Shown here: positions 1 to 9,805 of the stretch, piece after piece
How the letters are laid out: each line of letters begins with the position of its first letter
Numbering within the stretch: position 1 is the first letter of the stretch
Assembly (NCBI GenBank): GCA_036346225.1
Contig: JARFIW010000170.1
Location: forward strand, 10,416,501 to 10,480,500
DNA: 64,000 nt
Reading direction: 5' to 3'
From: Platerodrilus igneus
Taxonomy: Eukaryota; Arthropoda; Insecta; Coleoptera; Lycidae
The notes under the pieces: model-generated
What the model was told of the DNA's origin: nothing
The model's database searches: none
What the model saw: only the letters and a program-made list of their open reading frames with translations
Position numbers and translations under genes: made by a program

Positions 1-1730
1 ACAAGCAAATTTCACCTTAAAATTAAAATATTATTGTTAGTACCATTTCACTACTGTCCATTTTGAGTAAATCAATTATAAAGTTATTCAACACACACAA
101 AAATCTCAAAGTTCAAACAAAATAGTATAATTTACCTGAAGGTTACTTGCACTCGTAGCTTCAATATACATCGTCCCTTTAGTTAATCACACCATTCCAA
201 CTGGGTTATATTTACGGCTTCTAATTCTCAACGCTTTTAAAATTTTCTCCATCACCATTTATTTAAAGTTGTTTCTGGGCTTTTCCGGAACTCATCTGTG
301 TATATCTGACCCTGGTTTTGTGGATCCAGACACGTTTTTGAACCATTTAATTATTAACACCCCCGAAAAATAACAAAGAAAGTCGTACTTCTTTCACCAA
401 TATACGCCAAAACTGCCTACTTTTGTGTATACATTTGTCGTTGTAAATTTTGCTAATTGGTACAGTGATACTAAATTTTATTACCTTGTATCTAAGTGCA
501 CTGAAGTACATTCATGTTAGCACGTAAATAACAAACTATTTTGAATCACTAAAATATACGAGCAAACTTTAAATTATTTTATCAAACTAAAATGCACTGT
601 TTAACATCTTGAATCAAGTCGCGGATGTAAGAGAGCTTTTAACGCATCGAATAGTCAAAAGTCTAAGAGAGCGAAATTCATATTACCACCGGTATATATA
701 GCGGATAGCCGGCACGTCGCTTTTGTCCTCAAAACAGACAATTCTTAAGAATTTCTCATGCTGTGTTCCCATTCCGTCGCTCGCGCGTCGGTTTTTACGA
801 ATTTTTCACTCGCCCCAGTTAAATCTCCGAAATTTCAACACGGCTTGCAACGTTCTGGAAATAACTAATTGACTTTTATCCAGAAATGTTATTTCTACCT
901 CTCAATTTTGCCTTTTACTTTCAACCAATCGTGACCCTCGTGACGTTGCTTAAATCACGCCTTTTACTATATGTGTCTCGGTCTTGTGCATATTATCTGT
1001 CTCTATCTAACCTGTTCTTATTGATGCAAATTGACACTCTTCATTATCGATTATTTCAGTCCACGCGGACTGTTATCTGGGTTAAATAACCCCGTATCGC
1101 GCCTTCCCGTGAATATTCAGCCACGGTTTCTCCAAGATTCTTTGTAACCATTAATTATTTGCAAATTTTACGCGGAACAAGCTTATTTTTAAAAATACGC
1201 AGGTGTTCTGTATTTCGTGCTAAAGCATCCGACCGTCTCCAATATCCGTAGAATCGACATGTTTATCTAAACAAATTAAACTGAAATTGCCTTCTAAAAA
1301 TACGCAGGTGTGCTCAAACGTAACATTTTAAATACCGTTCTACGATTTGCATTTTATGCTTATTATTAATAATGGTTTAATTAACTCCAACTAAAATTGA
1401 CTTCTATCCTTTCATTTTTAGCGAATACAAATTAAATGTTAATTATTATATGTACACTTTGTTTAATACCGGTTACTTAAAATAGGGTTAATTAATATAA
1501 ATTTTGCACGCTTTGTTTCTTTACTAGGAATAATTAAATTACCCGTAAAGTTTTCTAATACTGCTTCTTTTGATATAAAGCGTCTTGTACATGATTTAAA
1601 TCTCTTATTTTTACTGAAACTAATAAAATTTTATGCTTCACGGTTTTAATAAAGCGTATTATTTAATAATATTCATTATACACAGTGATTAAAATTATTT
1701 GATGTGATTATTTAATTTTCTACCCTGGTC
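1..1730. other. AT-rich non-coding DNA, no gene recognised
   Basis: No open frame here has recognisable similarity. The one mildly GC-richer patch (about 690-800) has a TATATATAG string at 694-702 and could be a promoter remnant, but no convincing transcript follows. The short string AAAAATACGCAGGTGT occurs twice (near 1192 and 1297), a small local duplication. Confidence 0.5.
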
Positions 1731-1747
1731 TAAATATGAGTAATAAT

Positions 1748-1773
1748 TATATATATATATATATATATATATA
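1748..1773. repeat. (AT)n microsatellite
   Basis: Uninterrupted alternating AT dinucleotides. Similar tracts end most of the large units downstream. Confidence 0.95.
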
Positions 1774-1836
1774 AATATTGTAGGTAGTTAATTACACAAG
1801 GTAAGTTGATAAATACTATTGTATTATAGTGAATAA

Positions 1837-1961
1837 GATGAAATAATAACTTAGACTTTTTATGCAAAGCCCAAATGATCATTTCAAATCGATGAAAGAT
1901 GGAAAATATAAGGTCTTGGACAGGACTTGAACATGTATCCTGGTTTTGCCAGAACCATGCG

Positions 1962-1963
<2 letters not shown>
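1837..1963 (-). mobile_element. Fragment of tRNA-derived SINE (family B)
   Basis: This segment aligns closely to 19266-19412: shared blocks include AATAACTTAGACTTTTT, AAGCCCAAATGATCATTT, GATGGAAAATATAAG and the B-box-like CAGGACTTGAAC. The copy stops where the A-box half of the tRNA-like head should be and is replaced by an (AT)n tract. It is therefore a 5'-truncated or microsatellite-eroded SINE on the minus strand. Confidence 0.7.
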
Positions 1964-2004
<41 letters not shown>

Positions 2005-2026
2005 CATATATAAATACATATATAGA
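1962..2026. repeat. (TA)n microsatellite
   Basis: Long TA-dinucleotide run with rare interruptions (TATGTATA, TATACATATA). It marks the left edge of tandem unit A. Confidence 0.95.
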
Positions 2027-2618
2027 CATATTTAATGCATTTTTCCAAAAACTTTTATTTTAATTTGGGGGATTAATGCTGTAATGATAGGGTTAATTTA
2101 GGAGTAGGTTAAGTCATAGGGGTCGTAGAATACAATCGATTAAAACACATATCCAACAGTAGCTACGGACAAAGATAAGAATTTAAAAATGTAACGAAAC
2201 GCATTGAAATTAAATCAGTGAAAAACCTGCATGAATTGGCTAGATAAATATTCAAAAAGTGTGTTAATGTATCATTTTAAACGCACGCAGAAATTATGCA
2301 TTATTTGAAAAGCGTACGTGATCTAAAAGTATCACATTGGTTCAAAAATCCAATTTATTAGGAAATAAACAAACACCAAATTTATTCCATTTAGATTAGA
2401 ATAAGGCCAACAACAATAGTACGTGATTTGTTGGACGAAGATTTCTGGGATTTCTGAATTAAATGTGAGGTATAATAATGAATTACGTGACATTCTTAGC
2501 ATCGCTTTATGCAATTAAACTAAACAATTGGTACAGTTTCCCAAAATAACAAGAGATAAGACACTTGATCTCGCCCAGCACGTGAAGTCAACGAATCGCA
2601 AACAAAAGGGGCCGATCC

Positions 2619-2625
2619 TATAAAT
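2619..2625 (+). promoter_or_regulatory. TATA-box-like site of unit A
   Basis: TATAAAT lies about 155 bases before the candidate splice donor of unit A. Units B and C have TATAAATA in the corresponding block, which supports a conserved core-promoter element. Confidence 0.4.
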
Positions 2626-2828
2626 GTCATGACAATTGAATATCGAGTTAGTATACTTTAGAAACTGGGCAGTCACCATACTTGAAATGCTAAATATTTA
2701 CGTGAACAGTAAATTAAATTAAAGTAAAAATTAAAGAGTGTATAATTGTGCAAGCGTGCCGTACTTATAAAGACGTAAGTAGATCAGATTTAGTGAAATT
2801 ATACCATTTCTAATAATAGATAAAACAG

Positions 2829-2960
2829 GGCTTTTAATTACCATCTTAATTACCATCTTAATTACAATCTTAAATTACAATCAAAATAATGTTACGATTC
2901 CTGTTAAAACTTTTAATAACGATGAATTACAGTCTTAAATACAATTTTGGATACGAGACT
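2829..2960 (+). repeat. Short-repeat core of unit A second exon
   Basis: Directly after the acceptor, about 12-nt repeats (ATTACCATCTTA, then diverging ATTACAATCTTA forms) fill the exon. The motif is unrelated to the core repeats of units B, C and D, although the flanking blocks are shared. Confidence 0.7.
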
Positions 2961-3606
2961 CTGGAGAATGCTGCCTGTTCAAGCAATTTGATAATCTCTG
3001 AAAATGGTAAATATTCTATTACGGAAATGAAAAACCTTTCATTGGAATAAACTCACCAATAACGATTTGGATACTAATTTGGTTGGATGTCGACTTCAAT
3101 TCTTGGGAATGCAAAGCACCTACTGAACCACCAATTAGATATTTTGATATGATTTATTTTTAAAAGCTGTTTTTATCTCAATAATAATTCTAAGTGTAAG
3201 AGCCGACAAATTGGGGTTTCTTGTATAAATTTATGAAAAGTAATAGACATCTTGAAACGTTTCAAAAAGTCTCGAAATGTAATAAAAAGCTCGTTTTGCT
3301 GGCTTGATTTTCTAAAAATCTGACAGATGTACATAATTTAAAAAGGGAGAAGATATTTAAAAAGGTTGTAAATATTTAATCATTATACTGTGTATTATAG
3401 AAGTGCTTTATTTAATTGAATCAGCTAGTCGAGGCAAAGAAAATTATAAATTCTCGATTATCATAGCAAATATGCTCGACCCAATCGTGGGGTTAATATT
3501 AATATAATAACAAGGGGCTGCGAATATCACAGCAAATATGTACGTCCAAGCCGTGGCACAAATATGCGTCCAAGCGTAGAGACTAACAGGGGTTAACACA
3601 GCAATA

Positions 3607-3607
<1 letters not shown>

Positions 3608-3642
<35 letters not shown>
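3608..3642. repeat. (AT)n microsatellite at unit A/B boundary
   Basis: AT-dinucleotide run lying between the unit A minisatellite and the GTCATAGGGG-like block of unit B. Confidence 0.95.
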
Positions 3643-4363
3643 TGCTATGATGATAGTGTAGTTTAAGGGTAGATTAAATCATAGGGGTCGTAGGATAGAT
3701 ATAAATAACTTTAACTTTAAGAAAATCAAATAATTCCAGCGATTATAAGAGTAAATCGACTATTCTACAAAAGTCAATTGCGAGGGATACTATATATAAA
3801 AGATATGTGATTAAATGCATGAGAAAGAAACTCCTTTAGTAATAATCCAATATCATTTGATTAGAATAGTAATGTGCGCGTCGTATAAATACGTTTAAGT
3901 ATAGTTTACAAGTAAAGATAAGATTTTACAAGCAACTAATTGCATCAAAATAAAATATCGGGAAACAAAAAAATTAGCATTCCAAATATTTAATAACATC
4001 AACGTAATTATCATGCAAATGCATTTTAATACGCCATTATTAGAAAATCGTTACGTGACTAGAAAGAACACATTTGTTCAGAAAACCAACATTCTGTAAC
4101 AAACAAATAAACACCAAGCGGTTCAATTATATGATAAATCGAAGACTTTCAATTGACAAACATCGAATACGTATCTTGATAAAAGCTATAAATTGGAAAT
4201 CTTATTATAATACTGTAATATACTGAATGCTTACGTGATTGATAGAGCATTTCGTCGAAAAATTAAACTAGAAAATTTGTGAAAATTTCGAGTTTTGCCA
4301 GATAAGGCAAAGTACAAGCCTTGACTATAAACACACTAATGAAAACTATTGGTGGGAAGGGTG

Positions 4364-4371
4364 TATAAATA
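4364..4371 (+). promoter_or_regulatory. TATA-box-like site of unit B
   Basis: TATAAATA follows the block AACACACTAATGAAAACTATTGG, which is also recognisable in unit C as AACACACGATGAACACCAATAGG. About 30 bases downstream is a shared CATTTAGTA string, a plausible start region. Confidence 0.45.
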
Positions 4372-4583
4372 CAATAGAAAATGAATAACATTTAGTACAT
4401 ATTCAATCGAGCACCAACTATGCTCGAATGCCGTTAAAACCTACGTAATTAATTAGTGAAATAAAATTCAATATAAATGAAATTAGAAAGTGCAATAATT
4501 TGTACGACGAAAAATAAGCCGATCTACCAATAGACGTAAGTTAAACAATTAATTAAATTTATCTCTAATATTTAACAAAACAG

Positions 4584-4870
4584 GGCTTCTTATATTGGGA
4601 CGGCTTTTTGGAAGTGATTCCTTTATTAAGACGGTTTTTGTTGAACTTTCTTATATTGGGACGGCTTTTTGGAGGAGATTCCTTTATTGGGACGGTTTTT
4701 TGTTGAGCTTTCTTATATTGGGACGGTTTTGTTGGAGACTTTTTCTATTGCGACGGCATTTTGGAGGCGATTTCTTTATTAGAATGGTTTTTGTTAAGCC
4801 GTCTTATATTGGGACGGCTTTTTAAGGGCGATTCTTTTATTGGGGCGGCATTTTGTTGATGCAATTTTGT
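4584..4870 (+). repeat. TTGGGACGGCTTTTTGG tandem repeats in unit B exon
   Basis: About five to six imperfect units of TTATATTGGGACGGCTTTTT alternating with GGAGGCGATTCCTTTATT variants. The motif occurs only in unit B. Confidence 0.85.
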
Positions 4871-5585
4871 GGAGACAATTTTGTTGATACGACTCGATGT
4901 TCTTGTCGAGATCTAAGCCTTAAGGCAAATCTAAAAACACCAGAAATTAAAAGTGGATAATTTTGGCCAATAAAGCGTACACAACAAGGGATGCAGACCA
5001 CAGACTATGATGGAACCCCAGTAGCCATTCCAGGTTAGCAATTCTTAAACATTTTATTATTGAAAGACTGTTTCAAATTTAATATTTGCTACACATTGTG
5101 TATTTGTAAGAGTCATCAAAAAGATTATTTGAAAAATATGAAAACAGGGAAAAGCAGCTTGGAACGTTCGAAGGTACTTGAGAGTAATTAAAAGATATTT
5201 TTGCTGGCTTTCAGAAAAGCATAAATTTGGAAAATGTAAATATTTTACACAAGGAAAAATTTTGTGTTTACAGAGCATTGTACATATTATCAATTATTAT
5301 ATTGTATGTTTTAGAACTGCTTTATTTGAATCCATTTAAAGGTTAAAATAAGATTTATTCAGTGAGCTAGTTGGGGTAAAATCCTAAAGTAAGTATCATA
5401 GCAAAATAAATATTACATATCAATTAATAACGCCCAATTAAGAGACATATTACAGCAATTTTATGACACCCATCCTAGGGGCATAAAATCCCAAAGGCGA
5501 TATCACAGCAATTTCATGACACGCCCAATTGTGAGGCAAATATCATATCAACTTTATAGTATGCCCAATCGTGGGGAGAATATCA

Positions 5586-5590
<5 letters not shown>

Positions 5591-5629
<39 letters not shown>

Positions 5630-5632
5630 TAC
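5591..5632. repeat. (AT)n microsatellite at unit B/C boundary
   Basis: AT-dinucleotide run with TATACATATATACAT at its right edge. Confidence 0.95.
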
Positions 5633-6286
5633 ATAAAGTCAACAGCGAGCACACTGTATATAAATCATAAACAATTTAATTCATAAGAAAGAAGCTCATT
5701 ATTCAATAATCAGATGCTATTTAGCAAATATAATAATGTGTACGTCGTATAATACGTTTCAAGTTAAATATACAAGTCCAGAACTGGAAAGTAACAAGCA
5801 AAAATAAGGTTTTAAACGCATCAAGTTTCATCAAAATAAACACGTAATCGGTGAAGATAAATAACCTGGCATACTAGCTATTTAATAATATCATTAAATA
5901 TATCAACGCATAAATAAGTAAACGCGTTCAAATACGTCATAATATGAATATGAATACGTGAACAAAGACATTGTATTTTGATAAAATCCAACGTATTTGG
6001 AGTAACAAACAATAAATAACAGGCGATCAGTATTATGATAAACTTTGAACTATAGTCAACACAAACAAGAAAGACGTGACAAAATGCAATAAAAGTTTGA
6101 ACTTTCTGCGAAATATGCATATGCTACACAAAATTGAACGTCTACGTGTGAAATGGAATATCTGACCACGAATCGGAACAGGGAATTTTTAGAAATACCG
6201 AGATCTGCAGAGATAAGCGCAAGATACAACGCCTTCATCAACAAACACACGATGAACACCAATAGGAAAAATAGATAGGAGGAGTC

Positions 6287-6294
6287 TATAAATA
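6287..6294 (+). promoter_or_regulatory. TATA-box-like site of unit C
   Basis: TATAAATA in the same context as unit B, about 25 bases before the shared CATTTAGTA start-like string. Unit D has no obvious counterpart. Confidence 0.45.
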
Positions 6295-6509
6295 CTATAG
6301 GTACCTCGTAAACATTTAGTATTTCGTTGACCAAGGCACTAACCACGTCAATTGGTAGTGTAATATTACGTAAAAGTAAACAGTGAAACTTAATTTATTA
6401 AAATAGTGAAAATAAAAGTGCCAATTTATACAACAAGAAGTAGCCGTTTTGATCTTGAAACGTAAAGTAAACTATTAATTGAATTTAATTCAAATATTTA
6501 AGAATTTAG

Positions 6510-6700
6510 GGCTTTGAATGTACATCCAAACATACTTCTAAATAAACGTCCAAATATACTTCTAAATAAACGTCTGAATGTACTTCAAAATAAACGAACA
6601 AACATACTTCTAAATATACGACTAAATAAATGTATAAACAAGCTTCGAAAATATTCTAAAAATACTTCTGAATAAGCTTACAAAGAAACATAAAATAAAC
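6510..6700 (+). repeat. AAATAAACGTCCAAATATACTTCT-type repeats in unit C exon
   Basis: Seven or eight imperfect units of about 20 nt (ATACTTCTAAATAAACGTCC and variants) follow the candidate acceptor. They are specific to unit C. Confidence 0.85.
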
Positions 6701-7439
6701 GTCAAGATACTCAAATTAAACTACAAGTAAACTCCAAGTCATTCCAAAATACGAAGAGAGAATTCGAGGAACAATTAATCATTCTGGTCAACAAGTGAAG
6801 AAACTACGCCAACAAGTCAAGCTGTAACAATCCAATCCAGGGTGCTGACCATCGATATTCAAAGGCAGTTCCTAGAACCAAGCAAGAAAAACACAGGTCA
6901 GAGATTTTATTCATTATTAGTATAAGACTTTTTTTCAATTTTTAGTATTTAATATTTTCCATATCAAATATCTGTAAGGGTCATCAAAAATCATTTGAAA
7001 ATTTGAAAAATAAAGAAAGGATCGTTTTGAACGTTCAAAAGGTACTTAAAAGTAAATACAATGATATTTTTGCTGGCTTTCAAGAACATAAATTTTGGTG
7101 AAATCAGATAAATATCAATATTTTATTCAGGGGCTAATTTTTGAATATTAAACAAATTAATAAGTTATTGACATAAAAGTGTACATATTATCGATTATTA
7201 TATTGTATATTTTTGGATTGCTTCATTTTCATTTTCATTTACATTATTTTAACAGATAAGTAATAGAAAGAAAAGGGGTTAAGCAATCTTTATTGTCGTG
7301 ACGTAGGGCACTCTGTGTTTAATAAATTGAGCTAGACGAGGCATAAAAATTCAAGGAATTATAGAATTTAGAGACGTAGAGGAAAGAGGCCGAGTACGAA
7401 CAGAACAGTAAAGTTTTAAAAGACATCATACCAACGTTA

Positions 7440-7777
7440 GGGGCTGTGACATAGCAAGGTTGTATAACGAAATAATCATGGGCAGAGATTACATCAAAAT
7501 TAATACGACATCAAATCGTAGGGCTGAGATTACAGCAAATAAATATAACGACCAACTAGGGGTTATTCACAGCAATTTATATAACGCCCAATCGTGGGAC
7601 TAATTCACAGCAAAATTTATAAGACACCCAACGTAAGACTATTTCACAGCAATTTATAAGTCACCCAGCGTAGGGGCTAATTTCAAAGCAATTTATATAA
7701 CGCCCAATCGCAGGGGCTATTTCACAGCAATTTATATAACACCAAATCGTGGGGCTGATTTCACAGCAATATATATA
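7440..7777 (+). repeat. Minisatellite of about 42 bp (CCCAATCGTGGGG..CACAGCAATTTATA)
   Basis: Eight to nine imperfect copies alternate a conserved CCCAATCGTGGGGCTAATT part with CACAGCAATTTATATAACG. Shorter versions lie at the ends of unit A (about 3465-3607) and unit B (about 5395-5590), always just before the (AT)n tract. The copy number is highest in unit C. Confidence 0.85.
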
Positions 7778-8090
7778 GGGTGTTTCAGAATAAAGTACCG
7801 TAAATTAAGGAATATATAGATCTTAACAAGTTATCAAGAAAAGTTAGATAACAGTTTCCTGTAAATTCACCCGTTTCATTCTACAGGGTGATGAAATGAT
7901 GTTGAAATATACATGTTTTTTTAGAATATTTTCATTTTGGGTAGAGACTTGCTTGAAAATAGGTACACGTTAGTTGTTTACTAATTACAAATTAATACAC
8001 TTCATTTCGACAAAATAAGATAATCTATTGGCGTAGAATAAGGGGAGGGGGGGAATCAAACAATTTTGTCCTATACTTTTGCACACTCTG
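7778..8090. mobile_element. Possible MITE with weak terminal inverted repeats
   Basis: The segment starts ATAGGGTGTTTCAGAATAA and ends TTTTGCACACTCTGTATT. The ends are imperfectly inverted (AGGGTGT versus ACACTCT) and resemble the AGGGTG..CACCCT ends of common insect MITEs. It accounts for most of the extra length between the TTTTGCTGG blocks of units C and D. No coding capacity is visible. Confidence 0.4.
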
Positions 8091-8524
8091 TATTTAATAA
8101 AAATTAAAATTCGTAATTTTAGAAACATTTAAACCATTCGTAGACTCCTAACATAATACAAATTAGGCATATTTAAAAGTGAAACAGATCTTCTTAAAAC
8201 TCGGCGCATTGCGTAAGAAATGGAAGGCAATAAAACGTATAAAACAATTTTTTGAAAAAAAAGCACATTTTATAACGCGAAAGCCTACGTGATGTTTGAA
8301 ATGTAAAGCGCCACATTTAAAGGAAACCCAACATATGTATACAAAGTATGGAAATTATAATTTTGGATGTACGTGCAGAGTTAAAGATTAATATTTAAAA
8401 GTCCCTGTACAAAATTACAACTACGTAATGTTAAAACGTACAAAGTACTATTGGCTAACGAAATCCATACTATAAAGTTTATTGTCTACGTGATTTTTGG
8501 AGCGTCTGAGCAATGCATAAAGTA

Positions 8525-8627
8525 AGCGACTCGAAGTAAAACCCAACCGGCTGCATGATAGCGCAGTGCAACGCCTCTGCCATGGCCGAATAACAAAATA
8601 GTGTGCGGTCAACCAATAACAGCACGT
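8525..8627 (+). repeat. Left arm of 103-bp inverted duplication
   Basis: Reads AGCGACTCGAAGTAAAACCC and onward to CAATAACAGCACGT. Its reverse complement lies at 9810-9912 with essentially no differences. The block aligns loosely to the promoter-side regions of units A-C, so this arm looks like the ancestral copy. Confidence 0.95.
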
Positions 8628-8677
8628 GAGGACTTGTCTTTATTATGCATCAAAACTGATAAAAAACATTTATTCCA

Positions 8678-8714
8678 TAACCGAAGCACGAACGTACAGT
8701 TCGTGCTTCGGTTA
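8678..8714. other. 16-bp-stem hairpin
   Basis: TAACCGAAGCACGAAC, a 5-base loop (GTACA), then GTTCGTGCTTCGGTTA: a perfect inverted repeat in the part of unit D where units B and C have their TATA and start region. Function unknown. Confidence 0.9.
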
Positions 8715-9750
8715 AATTAAAAATTATCAGTGAAAGTCACATTAATTAAAATTTTGACCGAAAAAAAGGTATAAGTGCGCGTTTAAACATACGAGTGTAT
8801 AAAAATCTGCTCTTGGCTTAAAACGTAAAAAATTAATTAGTAATAAATGAAATCTATACAATTCATTATTTAGGGATCCAATTAAGCACGAAAGTAAAAT
8901 TCAAAACAATAGATTAATACTCCAAGTAAATGCGGAAGTAAAACAGAAAACAATACTTGACTGCTCCAATACTAAATACAAAAAAAGGAAAACCCTAAAT
9001 TAAGACGATGAGATTTCAAGTAAAGCTACAAGCAACGCATTTACTCGAATCCACTCATTAAGCTGCAAAAAAACAGTTCGAAGCATTGGGGTGTACGCAT
9101 AGCTGAGGGTCAATAACCATTAAACTAGCAACTGATTTGAAACAGGAAGTTCTCGTGAGAATCAATCGGAAGAATACCAAGTTAGAATTAAATTTTCAAT
9201 TAATAGCATAAGTTTCATTTTGAATATTTGAAACTTACATGGACTTAGATATTTTGTGTAAAGAATCATCAAAAATTTGGTGATACGCAGAAAATACGTT
9301 AAAAGGAAGCGAAAGGTTCATTGAACGTTCTACAAAACATTTAATATAATACATAATTATTTTTGCTGGTTTTAATTGTTTGAAAGGAGTTATAAATTAC
9401 GATAATGAACAAATTCCATATTTATTTTAATTTTGATTCAAAAGCTCTTAAATATTATATGACAGTACGAAGGTCGTAAAGTTGGAAATTGTACATATTT
9501 TTTAGCTTATTATACAAATTCTGACGAATTTCGATTATCTAATTCAAGTACATGAAGTGGTAGAGGGAAAGGGGCAAATATTCTTTATTATCATATCGTC
9601 GTTCACTCTGTGCAGGGCATAACTGGGCTAGTCGGGCCATAAATTTTATTGTGTTGTTTTTAAAATTATATTAGATATTTTAGAAGCACAGAGAGGTGGT
9701 GGTCAGGGTATAACTGAGCGTTAAATACTGCAAGAGTTTGGCGATCATAG

Positions 9751-9751
<1 letters not shown>

Positions 9752-9797
<46 letters not shown>
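9752..9797. repeat. (AT)n microsatellite ending unit D
   Basis: AT-dinucleotide run immediately before the inverted duplication and the Penelope-type frame. Confidence 0.95.
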
Positions 9798-9799
<2 letters not shown>

Positions 9800-9805
9800 T
9801 CGTTA

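Larger units (their letters stand above)
2027..3642 (+). repeat. Tandem unit A of a four-copy gene-like array
   Basis: First of four diverged units that share an ordered set of landmarks. Seen here: GTCATAGGGGTCGTAG near 2114 (shared with unit B), a TATAAAT box at 2619, and a candidate exon ending AAGAC at a GTAAGT donor (2775). A 54-nt intron ends AAACAG before GGGCTTTT (2829). The second exon is short and built on repeats of ATTACCATCTTA and ATTACAATCTTA. A second donor-like AATG/GTAAAT lies at 3007. TTTTGCTGGCTT is at 3294, AGCTAGTCGAGGC near 3423, and three rough copies of the unit-end minisatellite precede the (AT)n tract at 3608-3642. No long ATG frame spans the exons. Splicing is inferred from conservation of signals, not shown. 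Confidence 0.6.
3643..5632 (+). repeat. Tandem unit B of the four-copy array
   Basis: Shares the unit A landmarks in order: ATCATAGGGGTCGTAGG near 3685, TATAAATA at 4364, exon end TAGAC, donor GTAAGT at 4536, acceptor AACAAAACAG at 4583 (48-nt intron) and exon start GGGCTTCT. The second exon (4584 to about 5033) contains repeats built on CTTATATTGGGACGGCTTTT and ends at CCATTCCAG/GTTAGC. TTTTGCTGGCTT is at 5199, GAGCTAGTTGGGG near 5365, several CGCCCAAT..GTGGGG repeats follow, then (AT)n. A 76-codon frame over the repeats starts without ATG and simply translates the repeat, so I do not call it a protein. Confidence 0.6.
5633..7777 (+). repeat. Tandem unit C of the four-copy array
   Basis: Aligns with unit B over the left part (GTACGTCGTATAATACGTTT versus GCGTCGTATAAATACGTTT). 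TATAAATA is at 6287, the shared CATTTAGTA at about 6315, candidate donor CGTAAAGT at 6462, acceptor ATTTAG at 6509 (48-nt intron) and exon start GGCTTTGAATG. The exon carries AAATAAACGTCCAAATATAC-type repeats and ends at AACACAG/GTCAGAG (donor GT at 6897). GTCATCAAAAATCATTTGAAAA, TTTTGCTGGCTT (7068) and GAGCTAGACGAGGC follow, then the longest unit-end minisatellite. An element-like insertion (7778-8090) separates it from unit D. Confidence 0.6.
8091..9797 (+). repeat. Tandem unit D of the four-copy array
   Basis: Most diverged unit. Candidate intron 8825-8873 (CGTAAAAAATT..TTATTTAG, 49 nt) is followed by exon GGGATCCAATTAAG with loose AAGTAAAATTCAAAACAATA-type repeats. The second donor-like site CAA/GTTAGA is at 9181, GAATCATCAAAAATTTGG near 9262, TTTTGCTGG at 9361 and CTGGGCTAGTCGGGCC near 9622. 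It ends in (AT)n at 9752-9797. It lacks the TATAAATA box and instead holds a 16-bp hairpin in the start region. Part of its promoter-side block (8525-8627) is duplicated in inverted orientation at 9810-9912. Confidence 0.55.

Noticed and set aside
690..800. Host gene promoter and first exon
   Set aside because: A TATATATAG string and a slightly GC-richer patch exist, but no coding exon, conserved initiator or splice chain follows.
1730..2029. 99-codon minus-strand frame with Tyr-Ile repeats
   Set aside because: Both ends are translated (AT)n microsatellite; the middle is a SINE fragment.
4595..4825. 76-codon frame in unit B
   Set aside because: It begins with TTG, not ATG, and only translates the TTGGGACGG tandem repeat. 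The corresponding frames in units A, C and D are not conserved.
7440..7777. CRISPR-like array
   Set aside because: Regular repeats of about 42 bp have no unique spacers of constant length; the genome is eukaryotic and the pattern is a minisatellite.
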